Positions 1 through 12,609 of a stretch of 64,000 nucleotides of DNA are shown here, piece by piece; position 1 is the stretch's first letter, and each line of letters opens with the position of its first letter. Below the pieces are notes generated by a model. It had not been told where the DNA came from, ran no database searches, and worked only from the letters and a program-made list of their open reading frames with translations. The translations under genes and the position numbers were made by a program. Location: positions 7,429,823-7,493,822 of the forward strand of contig NC_134420.1 of the NCBI RefSeq assembly GCF_030867145.1, written 5' to 3'. This DNA is from Opisthocomus hoazin. Taxonomy: Eukaryota; Chordata; Aves; Opisthocomiformes; Opisthocomidae.

Positions 1-2011
1 GTACTAGCAGAAGGAATGAATTCAGAAAAATATTATTTACTACGTGTTTTCTTGTATCAGTAATTACAAAGTTCAAGCTGCTCATGTCTCAAAAAAAAAA
101 ACAAAACACAGTAATAAATTAAAACCTTATGGTATAAAAGTGAGAAATAACAGATAATGAAGTTTAAACAGAGGAAAACACAAGCTCAATGTGAAGAAGT
201 GTTAGGAGAAACATTTCTGCAGAGTTGTGTCTAAAGCTCTTAGATTGCACCCGAGCACAGACTGGAATCCTCCCCCGGGTGCGTCCCAGCCACCAGTCGC
301 TCTCTCCCAGGCACACCAATTCTGTATTTTGAGCCACGTGGACCCTGGATCTCACGGGATCATCTTCTGAAATGCTAGCACGTTCACAGCTACGACCTTC
401 CTCAGAATAATTAAGATAACAGACTTCTTAAAGTACCACATTCTCAAGTGCACATTTGTTTTTAAATAAGTGTCTTAAATCAAATTAGATACATTTGGCA
501 TTAGAACTGAAGTGTGATTAATAGAAAACACTGTGATTATCATTTATATTCACTTAAGTCACGGCATCAAACATAACACTGATCCATAATGAAAGTATGA
601 AACACTATTTCACAGGGCCTTGTTTTCAGACTTTCTCTTTTGCAAATATTGCATTTCCCACATTAAATGTCTGCCTCCGGCTAATTTTTGCGTAGTTTTA
701 AGAGGACAACAACAAAAAGACTCTTTGAGAGAGCGTGTGCATATGGGGTTAGTGACTGTGTAAGAAGAAGTGTTTTTTATTACTAAACTTTGGAGATCTT
801 GGCAGTTCTACACGGAAGCTGCTACATGAGCATTTGTAAGACACTTCTTACAACACAGCAGCAGCATTACTCACACGCAGTGTCTGCGCGGGTGCAGTAT
901 ACGTTGTGCCTGCAGAGTTTCATGAGATTGTTCCAACTCGGGCCCTAGCACAGGTCGTCTTCAGTTGCATCTTACTGCTGCCAGAGAGTACTGGAGCAAC
1001 AGGGCCGGAAACTGAGAGCTGCTTCAGGGAGCACCTCCAGCTGCACAGACATGTAGTAGTTTGAGCTGAGTGCTATGGAACTTCACGGTACGTGAACAAA
1101 ATTGCTTATTGGGAAGAAGTAAAATGAGAGGTAACAGAAAACCTGAAACAGGAGGGACCATAAACTGGCTAATAACCTTTCCACTCTGAAGCTTCTATTT
1201 CTGACTACATTTTCCCTGGACTTTTAGCATCTTTTCCAAGAAATGCCTGTAAGAAAAGTTCAGTGTGGTCCATATTCCTTCGCTGCTCTCCATGGAAGTC
1301 TGAGAACCACACTGGAACCCTGCGCTCCCACGAAGCTCAGCTGTCCTCCCCTTACCCCGCCGGCATGTTTAGCTCAGTTCAGCCTTGCTAGTTACATCCA
1401 CCATCGGTTACCACACGGATCTGCAAAGCTTCCATTGCAAAGGTCCTATTCCAGACAGAGACTGGCACTCCGTGCCCTTCCCCCTGTTATTTTACAGAGG
1501 AATAAGAATTATTCTCCTGTGAAGCAGAGGAGATCCCGAGGGAAGACGTTAAGTCTACACAGAATTAAAAGGGAATGAAATTAAGCCACAGGAACAGGAA
1601 CTGTGCAATGCACGCACACACAACTGACTCTGGATATAGCTACATACACCAGGCAAAACAGCCCTTTCGCTTCTAAGAGCGTTTGAAAGTATGACAGGAA
1701 GGGCCTCACATTTTTAACTTGCAAAGACCCTGAGGCTCAGCTCAACAGCTCACAGATATTTCACAAACCCATGAAAACACCCAGCTGCCCATCGAAAAGA
1801 CTGCCGTAACCTGCGACTTCCCAAGATAGCATAAAAAAAGGGGCAGGTGCCCAAAGCGCTCATCTATGCGAACAAATTGCATTTATGTGAAACAACCTTC
1901 CGCCCCCAGCACAGGCCTCAGGCGGCGGGAGGCGACTCCGGGAGCCCGGCTCCTCGGGCAGGGGCCGGTCCCCAGCCCCCGGCTCGAACCCGGGCCCAGA
2001 CGCAGGCGTTA
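1..2011 (-). other. Intron 1 of the CCDC34-like gene (probable)
   Basis: This stretch lies 3' of the splice donor that closes the CpG-island exon at 2,013, so it is most simply the first intron of that minus-strand gene. I looked on the minus strand for the Lys/Glu-rich coiled-coil exons expected of CCDC34 and found none with convincing splice sites. A short second exon could still be hidden here. No repeat family was recognised; short A-runs occur near 92-105. Confidence 0.4.
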
Positions 2012-2612
2012 CCTATGGCCTCGCCGGCTCCGGGAGGCCGCGGCCCGCTCCTCCTCCTCCTCCTCCTCCGGGCCGCTCGGGGAGCTGGGGCGGGACGCGG
2101 GGTAGAGCGGGGAGCAGCCGGAGGCACTGAGGGGCTCCTCGCCCTCGGAGCTGGCGGAGGACGGCGGGCTGAGGCGGGCGGCCCCGCTGCTCATGCCGGC
2201 AGGCAGCCCCCGAGGAAGAGGCCGGCGGCAGGCGGCTAACGGCCGGCACCACGGCGCGGCGGGCGCAGCCCGCGCTCCCGGCGGCCCCCGCGGCTCCCCC
2301 CCCCCGTCGCCATGCAACCGGGACGCCGCGTGCCGCCTCCGCCGCGCCTGCGCCCGCCTCGCCCCAGCCACCGCCTCCCCGCCTGGCCTGAGGGAGCGGC
2401 GCGCGGCGCCGGGCCCGGGCGGCGTCGCTTTCCCTTCCCGGGCGGCGGCGGCTGGGGGAGACACCGGGAAAGCACGGGGTCAGGGCGGGCGGCCGCCCCG
2501 CCGGCCGGGTGGGGGCCTGGAAAGCCCTGCCAGGGCCAGGGGCAGGCAGCAGGCCCCGTACTGCCCGGCCCTGCCGTCCCCACGGTGATCGCCCGCGCCC
2601 TCGGATGCCCAT
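1905..2612 (-). promoter_or_regulatory. CpG-island promoter of the CCDC34-like gene
   Basis: About 700 bases are extremely GC- and CpG-rich, with many GGGCGG/CCGCCC boxes and GGC-triplet runs, and sharp edges into AT-rich flanks on both sides. The island contains a coding exon with a clean donor on the minus strand. This is the usual layout of a housekeeping-type vertebrate promoter without a TATA box. No transcription start can be fixed by eye. The upstream edge (about 2,612) faces LGR4, so antisense or divergent transcription towards LGR4 is possible but not shown. Confidence 0.75.
2013..2194 (-). CDS. CCDC34: First coding exon of a CCDC34-like protein (partial gene)
   Basis: The frame opens with the only in-frame ATG in the exon (2,194; GGC in front, so G at -3) and runs 60 codons plus two bases to a donor CATAG|GTAACG at 2,013/2,012. 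The peptide begins MSSGAARLSPPSSASS, continues Ser/Pro-rich, and has a run of about seven Glu (from a CTC/CCT triplet tract on the plus strand) followed by an Arg-rich end. Known human CCDC34 has a Ser/Pro-rich N-terminus followed by a long acidic segment and then a coiled coil. It lies immediately downstream of LGR4 on the same strand, as this exon does. CCDC34 is a coiled-coil protein linked to sperm flagella. The assignment rests on synteny and composition, not on close residue identity. The frame stays open upstream to about 2,464 but without an ATG, so that part is taken as 5' UTR. Confidence 0.5.
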
Positions 2613-4758
2613 TTGGATGAACTCTTTGCAGCTGTCGTTTCTGACTTAATAACATTTTTTTTGACGTTTACCACTTCAATAAACGGTACCAGCAGCGTCA
2701 GCTGCAGAAGATGATTCCAATACGTGCGAAGGTAGCTTAGGCGTTTTCTAACAGCCAAGTCAAAGTTCGTAACCTAGCCATACGTTGAACTGCAACAGCC
2801 CATCTCAGTCCCCACAATTAGAATCTTGTTTCTGATGTAAAGGTCTGAAGCTATAACTATTTGTTGTAAAACATGTATTTTTTAGATATATACACACTCC
2901 TGTCCTTTCCTGTTTGCCACTAGATCCTTCGTCAATACTCCATCGCGGTTCCAAATCCTCTTCACTGCCAATGTCGGGCCACCTCGACCGCCTTTTAGCC
3001 AAATCCTTAAGCAGGATCGGCACCAATCACACGTATCACCAGAGCTTTTAATTGCCTTTGAATCTCATCTACCATGGAGATAACCGCTGACTAGCAGCAG
3101 GTAGCTCTTTACAACTTCGAGTCATTTTGCTGTGGCTGACTGAGCAGAAGTGTTACTGATACTAACATGAGATACGCAAGTTTGAAAGCGATCATAAAGT
3201 TGGTTGCTATATTGATATAATTGTTCTTACCAAGAATCTCCAGGTGGGTGAGTTTAACAAGAAATACATTTTTAGTTGGATAGGCAAGTTGAAAAATAAG
3301 CAACAGTATTAAAAATGCTTTGTTGAAAATAGGAAAGTCATTTGTGACATAGAATTTCAATGATATAAAAAGGCCATCAAACCTACACAACCATTGTGTG
3401 TGACTAGACACCACCAAAAATGAGTGCTGTCAGGCAGAAGACATCTCAACGCCATCATTAACAGTCCTAAAGAATGCCCAAATGGTCATACTTGGAGTTT
3501 TTAGATGGGTTGTTTGGTGCTTGGGCTGCAGATTCACGGGCACCCAAGTCCATCACGTCTCTACTGAAACAGCTGCATCTCTCCTGCCGGTCAGGAGCCT
3601 TCTTCTTGCTCCCTTTGCCAAGTCACATTACCTGACTAATGTAGTAGAAAGCCATCCAACTCTTTGGCCAAGGAACTTGCGGTCTGAGTAAGTTAAAGCT
3701 TGGAAGACGTCTGACAAGAGCTGAGGCAAAAAAACAGGCAAGCGCCAGGAGAGCACGGCCACAAAGCAGAAGGAAGGGAGAGGCAGAGGTGAGGTGTGAG
3801 GGATTTCCCCCTTTCAGTGGTGGAGCTTCTTAAACTGGCTTACCGTCTCATGGGAACTGCAGTTTTGGCAGCTTGGAGAAATATCATTATGGTTCCTGTA
3901 AGGAAAAAACAAATGTTACTCTATGGCTGACAGTATGTGCTGATAACCAGCCGGTCATCTGGAATGATTTTCCAGCAAGCTGAAAAATACAAAAAAAGGC
4001 CAGAATTCATCTCCGATCTAAGCACTCCTATAATATTGACTACATCGCTGTGCAGCAAATAGATATTTGTGATGTTAAAATAACTCTAGCCACCTGTGGT
4101 ACATCGTTGAGCTGATCATCATTAAATAAATATTCAAGAATTACTAGCTGCAGTATCTAACAGACAAAAAATTACACCTGTTGAAATAATTTAAGCTGAT
4201 GATTCAAGTATTGAAGACAACAGAATATCACAAGAACCTAAATTTCATGCCAAGTAAAGATACAACAACAAAAATTTTCAACTCAGACTGAATTCTTGGG
4301 ATACAAGGTGCACGATGCAATGCCTCAGCTTTCTTGAACACAAACCACCTACAGTTTTACAGGAATGTCTGTGTCTGTGCTGCACGCAGCTAAGAAGTAA
4401 CAGAAGTATGAAAATCGTTTACTATATGGCTAAACAAGCACTGTGAGCAAAGCTTCACATCTTGGCAAGCATGAAAAATTCAAGTATTTCAACAGGCTGC
4501 AGACAAAGGTAATTTCATAGGCTTGGAAACCTCCCTCGACCTTAAAGCCCATCTTACAGAGAAGACTTGCAAAAGTCTTAAATAAATTGAAAAAAAGAAA
4601 AAAAAAACCTTCCTGTCTCACTGGACCAAGGAACTCTGAAGCTCACTGCACTGGGCATCTATCGCTTCTGATGAAGCCACACAGCTGCTCATCTGGGACG
4701 GCCAGTAACTATGAAAGGGATGTCTCAAGGCAAGGCAGCAGCCAGCTGCAATCGTGCC
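2613..4758. other. Intergenic DNA, nothing recognised
   Basis: This lies between the CpG island and a CR1 element. The composition is AT-rich and the short open frames show no codon or domain signal. The segment next to the island could hold 5' UTR or promoter-proximal elements of the minus-strand gene. No gene, RNA or known repeat was recognised. Confidence 0.5.
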
Positions 4759-4759
4759 A

Positions 4760-5387
4760 AAGACACAAACATGACCCAGCAATGTGCGCTGGCAGCCCAG
4801 AAGGGCACCCGTACCCTGGGCTGCATCCCCAGCAGCGTGGGCAGCAGGGTGAGGGAAGGGATTCTGCCCCTCTGCCCCGCTCTGGTGAGACCCCCCTAGG
4901 AGTCCTGCGTCCAGCTCTGGAGCCCTCAGCACAGGACAGACCTGGAGCTGTTGGAGCAGGGCCAGAGGAGGCCACAAAAATGGTCAGAGGGATGGAACAC
5001 CTCTCCTATGAGGAAAGGCTGAGACAGCTGGGGCTGTTCAGCCTGGAGAAGAGAAGGCTGCAGGGAGACCTTAGAGCAGCCTTCCAGTACCTGCAGGTGC
5101 CTGCAAGAGAGCTGGAGAGGGACTTTTTACGAGGCCGTGTAGTGATAGGGCAAGGGGTAATGGCTTTAGACTGAAAGAGGGCAGATTTAGATTAGACATT
5201 AGGAAGAAATTCTTTACTGAGGCCCTGGCATAGGCTGCCCAGAGAAGCTGGCAGTGTTCAAGGCCAGGCTGGATGGTGCTTTGAGCAACCTGGTCTGGTG
5301 GAAGGTGCCCCTGCCCATGGCAGGGGGGTTGGAATGAGGTGATCTATAAGGTCCCTTCCAACCCAGACCATTCTAGGATTCTATGAT
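4760..5387 (+). mobile_element. CR1 LINE, 5'-truncated 3' end
   Basis: The segment follows the 3' part of the avian CR1 consensus in order. It has a stretch around 4,785-4,880 corresponding to the end of the reverse-transcriptase frame (GCAGCCCAGAAGG, GGGCTGCATC, GATTCTGCCCCTCT). Next comes the typical GGTGAGACCCC, CACCTCTCCTATGAGGAAAGGCTGAGA region, then AGGAAGAAATTCTTTACTGA, GGCTGCCCAGAGAAG, and finally GGTCCCTTCCAACCCAGACC. It ends in the octamer tail ATTCTAGG-ATTCTATG. This is a dead, truncated copy inserted in the plus orientation. It explains the 195-codon open frame at 4,587-5,174, which is not a gene. Confidence 0.92.
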
Positions 5388-8300
5388 GTGAGTCCTTCTC
5401 TTCCCTCTCTGTATTATTATACATAATAAAATAACTTCTTGGGGATTCAAGAACAGGAATTGGGCAAATAGCTTATATTAACAAACCTTAGTATTGTGAC
5501 AAGCAACCGGAGTTTATGCGTTGAGACTGCCTATGCAGAGGGTGGCAAAAGCCAGTTCACCTTTCAGGGAATTAAAGCATCTAGCTTTGAAGAGAAGTGA
5601 AAGTATGAAATCATATTGTTGTTATCCTTCTTCTTCCCGTTCTGCCCAACTCGTCAAGCCAGCTCCACAGCCACTGTGCCCTAGTTAATACTGGCAAGGT
5701 AAGAGCCCAAACAATGTCATTTGGTAAAATACTAAGGATTGAAACAACAATCCTGCAGGTTCAGCTACACAACTCCTGTGGCCCCAGAAGGACTGACAAG
5801 CAGACAAATGACACAGTACAAGGACATGCTTCATGGCAAAACTGTAATTCTGTTGACTTAGTGCCAGAATAGGAAAGGCTGTCTCTAGAAAGCATCTGCC
5901 ATGGCAGGCATTAAGCGCCAACACTGCTATAAAGCCTACGAGCAAAATCAAACTGACACAATGAAGCACAACAGTTGCCGCACACAACTGAGTGAATAAA
6001 CATACATACGCATACCCGTATGGTTGTTACCATTGTGAAAAATCAGCCTAGTTTCTCACCAAAGGAATGACAAAAACTACATTCAGTCCTTCAGTGCTAA
6101 CTGAACCAACACCATCACAGACTACGGAGTAAGTACCTTAAGCTGTTAGCAACAGGGAGTAAACACAGAGCAGTGTGTTCGCAGACCTGTACTTTGTCTG
6201 TTCAGTCATGCCCATCAGTGTGTCTGAACATCCAAATGCTCCTGACAAATTGCTCACAAGTAATCCCTAATTGCCACTCACAGTATTTGAAAACCCATTT
6301 TACATAGAAAATGATGTCAAGAAAGCAACTTTACAGGTAACAAACATAGAAGTGAATTAAATTCTAGGCATAAATCAACTACCCCAAATCACTAACTACT
6401 CTGATTTAACAACTCTATGATTTGCCAACTCTTCTTTATGAAATAGGTGAATTTTAGAAATTCAACTGTAATCTGATCAGCTCAGTCTCCGCAAACATAA
6501 GAGCCATCAGAAGGCAACATCTCAGTTCAACTTCATTAATACTACCCAGATTTAATGAAAAGAATTGGATAAGATTGCTTTTAGATGTAATGTCTAGTTC
6601 CACATTTGCATTCACAGAGAAAAAGCATAAAACCAATCCTATTAAAAAAACAAACTTACTAAATTTAGGCACAAACTAAGGCTTAGACATCCATGCCTTC
6701 AGGTTGAAGAAAAGAATGTGTATCTTAATTTTACTTGCAACCTGGCAGAAAAAAAAAAAGAAAATTTGAACCAAATACAGTCTAATTTAAGAAGTCTTGC
6801 CAAGTCTTCAGATTTTCCAGTGTGGGGAAGAACAGTGCGGCAGACGCAGGAGTAAGGAAGAAAGCCACTTGGCTCCACGCTCCATCAGAGCTAACGAGCA
6901 CTGCCTACACTTGCCTACTGGCTATTTTTGTGTCTGCATTTGTAGTTCTGCTTGATTAGAGGCTGTGAAATCTGAGAGGTCTTGGCTTGCTTCAGTTTTC
7001 CTTCACGGTACCATGTAGTCTCATCTTTGCAATACACCGTACCCACTGCTAGCCCCAGTCCAGTTTCTGTTGATTGCAGATGTGGACCCATCTGCCTTCA
7101 AGGAGCATGGCCTCAAGAGTGAGAATTTCTCTCTTGTGTAAGGAAATGTGCCATAACTCTATCAAACACATTCATATAAAAATCCCATCTTTTTCAATCA
7201 ATAGCAGGACTCCCACTCAACTCAGTTGTTTTCTGTTAGTTGGAGGTCACAGCCCTCCTGCTTTTGAACAGCCTTTGCTCCTTTAGCTAGTTTACGCTTC
7301 TGCACGAAGTCTTGCTCTCTTTTAAAGCGTCAGTTAGTAACAGATTTACTTGCATATAATTGGGCTGAAATTTTCAAGACACTTGCAGGTTACACTTGTT
7401 ACTTGAATCCAAAGAGACACTTCATATTTTGTTACCCTCAAATCTAAATAATTTCCCTTCAGTAAATGCCACAGTGACCATTAAACTAGTATTTCTTAGG
7501 TAAAACATAAGTGATGATATTTTATAGTAGCGTAGTGCTGTGAACGCAACATATGAAAAGTGTCCATTCGCCCTCCAAGCTCTTACAGTACACAACAGTA
7601 AAGAAAACAGCAATTTGTGATGTATTATCCCATTTCAGATTTCATTTCCTTATTTACTGGATCATCAACTGAACTCTAGTGCTAAATCGGTCAGACTCTG
7701 CTGTATGGTATGTGAAAGGTAGTATTAAAAAAATCTCTTGCTAAAAATACACTTATGCCTAGCAGTAAAAGATCAAAAGCATCTATGTAAATAATAATTA
7801 TTAAATTGAGAGTACATATGAAAAACTATGCATTGTGTTTTTAATTAAAAATATTACCCTATAAATTAAAACTGAAGGCTTAAAAATAGTAAGCAAGGTC
7901 AAAAGAATTACTGAAGTATCTTTGTACTGAAATTTCTGAGTAAATTTCTGATTAAACACAGAAAATACTACCAGAAACAAATTAAAAAGGACAAAAGGTA
8001 TCTAGACCAAAAAGTTGTGAAGCAGATGCATTATTTTTGTAAGAGAATAAAAAGGCTCCACTTCAAATTAAGAGATCTCACCAGCGTACTGCCACAGAGC
8101 AGGCTCATAGCTCTCTGTAAGAAATTACTCTTGACAGGGAGAGAAGGCAGGGAATACCTCAGCAAAAACTTTGGCAATTTTATTTGTGACTCTGCCCCCC
8201 TGCCAAAAGCTGCTTCCTCACAACAGCAGAAGGAAGAAAAACAACAAAAAAATGCTTTCCTTACTGTAAGTTGTATTTGAAGTCAACAGCAAATTCTTTT

Positions 8301-9600
8301 TGTCTGCTAAATCCAGTGTTGGAGCTCACTACAACAGTTGTTCAGGGGGGTTCACAAGCCAGGTATGTGACATTGTCACTGTAAGAACAGCTTCAGCTAG
8401 CTTTAGATTCTAGAAAATTGGAGGATTTATTCCCTGCAGACACCCCAGAAGGGTGCAACTTGTGAGGTTTCAGGTGTTTGAGTCTCAGAACTGAAGCTGG
8501 GAAGCTCTGCCTAGCTGAGGAGGCAGCTGCCGGGTGACAGCTCTGAAAGTCACTTGCACAGAGGTAACCGAAAACCCCCACGCGTTACGGACACAGCACA
8601 GCTTTACGGCAAGTTGTCCCCATACGTTTGAGACCACTTCTGGAGCGGGGAGGAGAGGGAGCGGGTTCTCAGTGGCTTTCCCAGGCAGTTGTGAACATCG
8701 GAACATTAGGTTACGCCCTGCTACTGAGATCAGCTCATCCAGCAAAGACACGACAGAGGAGGCACGGAGTACCTGGCGGCTGGATTTTTCTGGGTTCTCC
8801 TTACGTGATCGTCCATCGGTGTCAGGCACGTGGCGATATTGACAGGCAAGTTTTGCAGCACTGCTCCTTGACAGGTTGATTTTAGTAGCTACTGCCTGTA
8901 TTCTTTCACCTCTACCAGCAGATAAAACCTGCACGTGTTGGAAGACACCGGGCTGACTGCATTAAAAATTAACCATTAGCGTAACTGCAACTTCAAACAC
9001 ACATTGATGTATAAATTCAATACTGTCACTCCAAATGGATCGCATCGGGCCATTTTAATAGCATTTCAGTGAAGACTCATTTGTACAACAGAAGAAATTT
9101 CCTTCCCTACCAATTATGAAATGGCATCTGACATTTATTGTCCTTTTTGAGAAGTATTCTTGTTAGAAGCATTCCCATTACCTTTGACTGGTTGGCCAAC
9201 AGAGGGAGTGTGGAACAGACTGGGACTCTTACACAACTATGGCTAAAAAAACCCCACAACTCTCGGCATGGAAATCGCATCAAAACCAAAATTATCATCT
9301 GTATGATTTTTCCAAGGCATACTAAAAACATTTCAACTCAAATACAATACATAATAGCGTCTTTAATAAAGAGATTGCTTTATAAGACGGCAAACACTTC
9401 TATGAAGGTTTGAACCTTTTGCATGCCAAAAGTCAGCACTAGTCTGAGATCATAAATCCACTCGTAAATTGGCCACTTTCTTACTTCACTGGCAGTTCCT
9501 CCCCCAAACTCTCTCCACAAGCAGTGGAGAACAGATGACACGTTATTTATGCTCAACAGTTTTACATGTGCACCATTTTCAGCCTTAACTTTCAAAAACC
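5388..9600. other. Intergenic DNA between CR1 and the LGR4 3' end
   Basis: This is AT-rich sequence with no recognisable gene. A somewhat more GC-rich patch at about 8,480-8,900 has overlapping open frames on both strands, but these have no start context, domain or splice structure that I can support. The left limit of LGR4 transcription is not certain, so the last few hundred bases could be alternative 3' UTR. Confidence 0.5.
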
Positions 9601-9604
9601 AGAG

Positions 9605-11332
9605 ATAAATATCCATATTCATGTACCCTTTATTTGCTTTCAGTGTAACATTCCATGCTAATTGCAGATGTAATATTCATGAGTGTAAATATAAGAATCA
9701 ACAACTCTGGGTTGGTTTTCTTCTCTTTTGTTTTTACATGTGAATATCTGGCTTACAAAATTAACAGCATACAGTAAATAACCCTCCCATACTTTGTACA
9801 AACTACATGATTTTGATATACAAGGATTCTGTTTTTATTACAGTGACAATATACAACCATGTCTATTTACAATGCAAAAAGTATATAAACCACATTTTAA
9901 ACATTCTGCTACTGGCAGCCACTATTGTTTAGGAGGTAGCTTTAATTAACAAAATGAACTGAAGCCACATTTCCCATCATGTGTTCTATCAAATAATTTA
10001 CAATGCAAAGATAAAAATTCATTGTATGAACAGTATATACAGTTTAATTCTCAAAACAGCAATCTAGCTTTAAATCTTACCGAGAATGTCTCCAGAGTAA
10101 GTGGGATGGCAGTGGATTTGCTCTCGATTTAGTGTCTTGTTCAAGAAACATACATAAATACCTAATCATGCATTCATAACTTTGTATCGATCAGATAGCA
10201 AACTAAATACAGATAAATGGATCACTGATTGTACTTAAATCATTTGGGTTTCAGGACTTGAATGGTTTAAAAATAATACACTGATTTACATAAAATCAGT
10301 GACTTTGCACAGTGTACTTCGCTCTCAGTAAAATAACTGGCAAAAATGCTTTTCTTTTATTGCAAAATTGCTTTCTGTTTTCCCGCCATTTGCTAAAATC
10401 GCAGTCAACTCACAGATACTACCGGGGTGCTGTAGCATTCAACAGGCTGCAAAGTATCAGCCAGTCTTACTGCAAAGACACGAGCCGCACACATCGGCAG
10501 CGCTGCTGACACCCCCCCTCGATGCATCGACATTCCTTCCGACAGCGTGACCCGACTGCCTAATACTGAAGAAAGCTGCTGTGGTTCACCTGAAGCAATG
10601 CATCAACGCTGGGAAAATGTGTTCAACCCTATTACTCCTGACAGCTGTTCATATGCTTATTTCATAGTCTACAGATATGGTGGATTACAAGTGCTTTATT
10701 GTAACAAAGCCTGTTTAAAAAATTGAACGTTGGCTTGAAATACAAAACAAACATGGTATTCCTATATTGCTGTCACAGTTACGTATGGGAGAATTAATCC
10801 CCTTTTGGCCCTGCAGTAAAATTCATCCTGAGATTCAATGCTGAATACACTATACAAAGCTAACAAGAGAGGTTTTTTTGCTTAATTATAGAAAAGTCAC
10901 ATTTAAAAATAATTTCTTTAATACTAAACAGCTGTCCTTTATATTGTGCTTTGGCAGAAAAAAAAAAAAAAGAAAAAAAATCAAGAGAACTTACCTTGCC
11001 AACAAGCAGAAGCAAAGTACAACTGGAGTACAACGTGGAAACACACCATTAGCATGTAAAAAAACTGTATAAAAGAAGCCACTATTGCGTGGAAAGAGTA
11101 AAAATATTGGGTAACAAATTTGGTTTACCAATTATTTACAGTCAGGGCAATTGATTTATTTGTTTAATTGTTTTTAAATGTATGGCTCAAGAAGTTACTG
11201 CCCGCTTCCCTTCTTTACAAACGACGCTAAACAGTGATTACAAAAGTGCTTCCTGCTCAAAAGGTCAAAACAGGCACCAGCCTACGAAGCATTGTACCTC
11301 TTTATTCCAACAGCTGACGGCAAAAAGCCTTT
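9605..11332 (-). other. LGR4: LGR4 3' untranslated region (right edge sure, left edge estimated)
   Basis: The UTR starts directly after the TGA at 11,335-11,333. On the minus strand AATAAA occurs at 11,160-11,155, 10,700-10,695, 10,361-10,356, 9,839-9,834 and 9,634-9,629. The last one is followed by a U/GU-rich stretch and would give a UTR of about 1.7 kb, close to the roughly 2 kb of mammalian LGR4. The region is AT-rich with an (A) tract at 10,961-10,980 (plus-strand reading) and no coding signal. Which signal is used cannot be decided from sequence. Confidence 0.55.
9629..9634 (-). terminator. Candidate distal polyadenylation signal of LGR4
   Basis: TTTATT on the plus strand reads AATAAA on the minus strand. 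The 30-70 bases beyond it contain TCTGGTTTTTG, a U/GU-rich element of the kind found downstream of cleavage sites. It is the last canonical hexamer before a long stretch without one, so it is the best guess for the main 3' end. At least four upstream hexamers could give shorter forms. Confidence 0.4.
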
Positions 11333-12609
11333 TCAGTCTTTAATTCGCGGGATGTTGTAGGCGTAACGAACCAAAGGGAACCCTCGGCTTTGGTAGAAAC
11401 ACGCGCGGCCGCAGGCCTGCACCTGGTCTGAGCTGTCCGAGACGAAGGAGTCGTCCTCGTCCGCGTAGTCGGAGTGGGCTGACTGGGTGCCGCAGTCCGA
11501 CCAGTAGCCGTCCGGCCTTTGGCAAGGCACCACTGCCAGCGCCGGGCAGCTGTGGGACTTTATTAAATGTTTACAGGGCACGGGCTTGGATAGAAGGAGC
11601 GATTCGCAACATTCACACACGGCGATGTTACCCTGCAAATGGGTGTACACGCCGCAGTCGTAGTAGAAATCCTGCGCCGCGCAGCCCCCTTGAGCGTTGA
11701 CGGCCATCGCTACCGCGCCGTTCTTCCTGGTCACGTGGCGCATGAGCAACCTCCAGTCTTCCTTGAACTTTGGGTTGAAGAACACGTATAGAACCGGGTT
11801 CAGGCAAGCAGGTAATGGGAAAAATATCAAAGTAACAGACTTCATGATTTCAGGGCTGATAGAAATCGCAGTGATCAACGGTGCAAACGAGAAAAACGCA
11901 ACAGGGCAGAAAAAGATGCAGTTCGTGAAGATGAGCCAAGCGACATGCTTGATCATGCTGGACTGCGAGTTTTCGGAGAGGTCCTCTTTTTCCAAGTTGC
12001 AATACAGTTTGGTGTAGATAATAGCCATTAGCAAAAATGCTAATGAGTTCAGGAGCACTAAAGTTACTGTGAAACCTAAAGAAGGCGTTTCTCCGGTGGG
12101 GAAGGGCAAGCAGAGGGGTGATGCCGAGTACTCCGCTTGATAAAAAAGTGGTAAGCACCCCGCTACCACAGCGCACAGGAAAGCAAAAACTGCTGCAATC
12201 TGAAATTGTTTTTGGCGATTGCTTTTCCCCTTTTTAATGATCTCCTTCGCAGAGAAGCTCCGTTCAACAGCTGCCAACATCAGGAAAAAAATGGCACTTT
12301 CTGACGAAAAGACTGCAAGAAACCCAGCGACTCTGCAACCACTGCCAGTCTCCCACCATATGCCAAATTCAGCAAATCTTCCCCAAGAGACAGCATCCAA
12401 GAAAGTTAAAATACCAGTATAGACTCCCATAAATAAGTTAGAGACAGAAATCAGGCCTATAAACAGTTTGGAAGATGGCAACGGAGTACAGGATGCAAAT
12501 ATTGTTAACATGACAAGCAGGTTGAAGAACAAAGCAACCAAAAAAATAAACCAGACAGTAAGTCGAATCATCCAGCTGCCCAATAAATATTCACAAGGCT
12601 TAAAAGCAC
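11333..12609 (-). CDS. LGR4: LGR4 exon 18: seven-helix domain, tail and stop
   Basis: The exon has acceptor TTCTTCTAG|GT, enters in phase 1 and encodes about residues 526-950. After the hinge cysteine (AFKPCEYL) come helices at roughly 543-563, 573-596, 618-640, 661-682, 703-724, 746-768 and 779-802. Cys617 (SGCRVAG) and Cys692 (SPLCLPF) are the expected pair holding extracellular loop 2. The position of the DRY motif reads ERS, and helix 7 has NPVLY in place of NPxxY+F. Both fit a receptor that signals mainly without G proteins. The tail keeps [29 protein letters not shown] and the C-terminal [13 protein letters not shown] block, which are close to mammalian LGR4. The segment just after helix 8 ([15 protein letters not shown]) is the most diverged. 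No breaks. Confidence 0.98.

Noticed and set aside
2013..2612. Long overlapping frames on both strands of the CpG island at 2 kb
   Set aside because: They are other-frame shadows in GC-rich DNA; only the ATG at 2,194 gives a frame that starts at ATG and ends at a clean splice donor.
4587..5174. 195-codon plus-strand open frame
   Set aside because: It overlaps a truncated CR1 LINE tail; the frame is a by-product of the repeat and has no independent domain or promoter.
8485..8934. 149-codon minus-strand frame with overlapping plus-strand frames
   Set aside because: Intergenic, no recognisable family, no CpG island or poly(A) structure; consistent with chance in a GC-richer patch.
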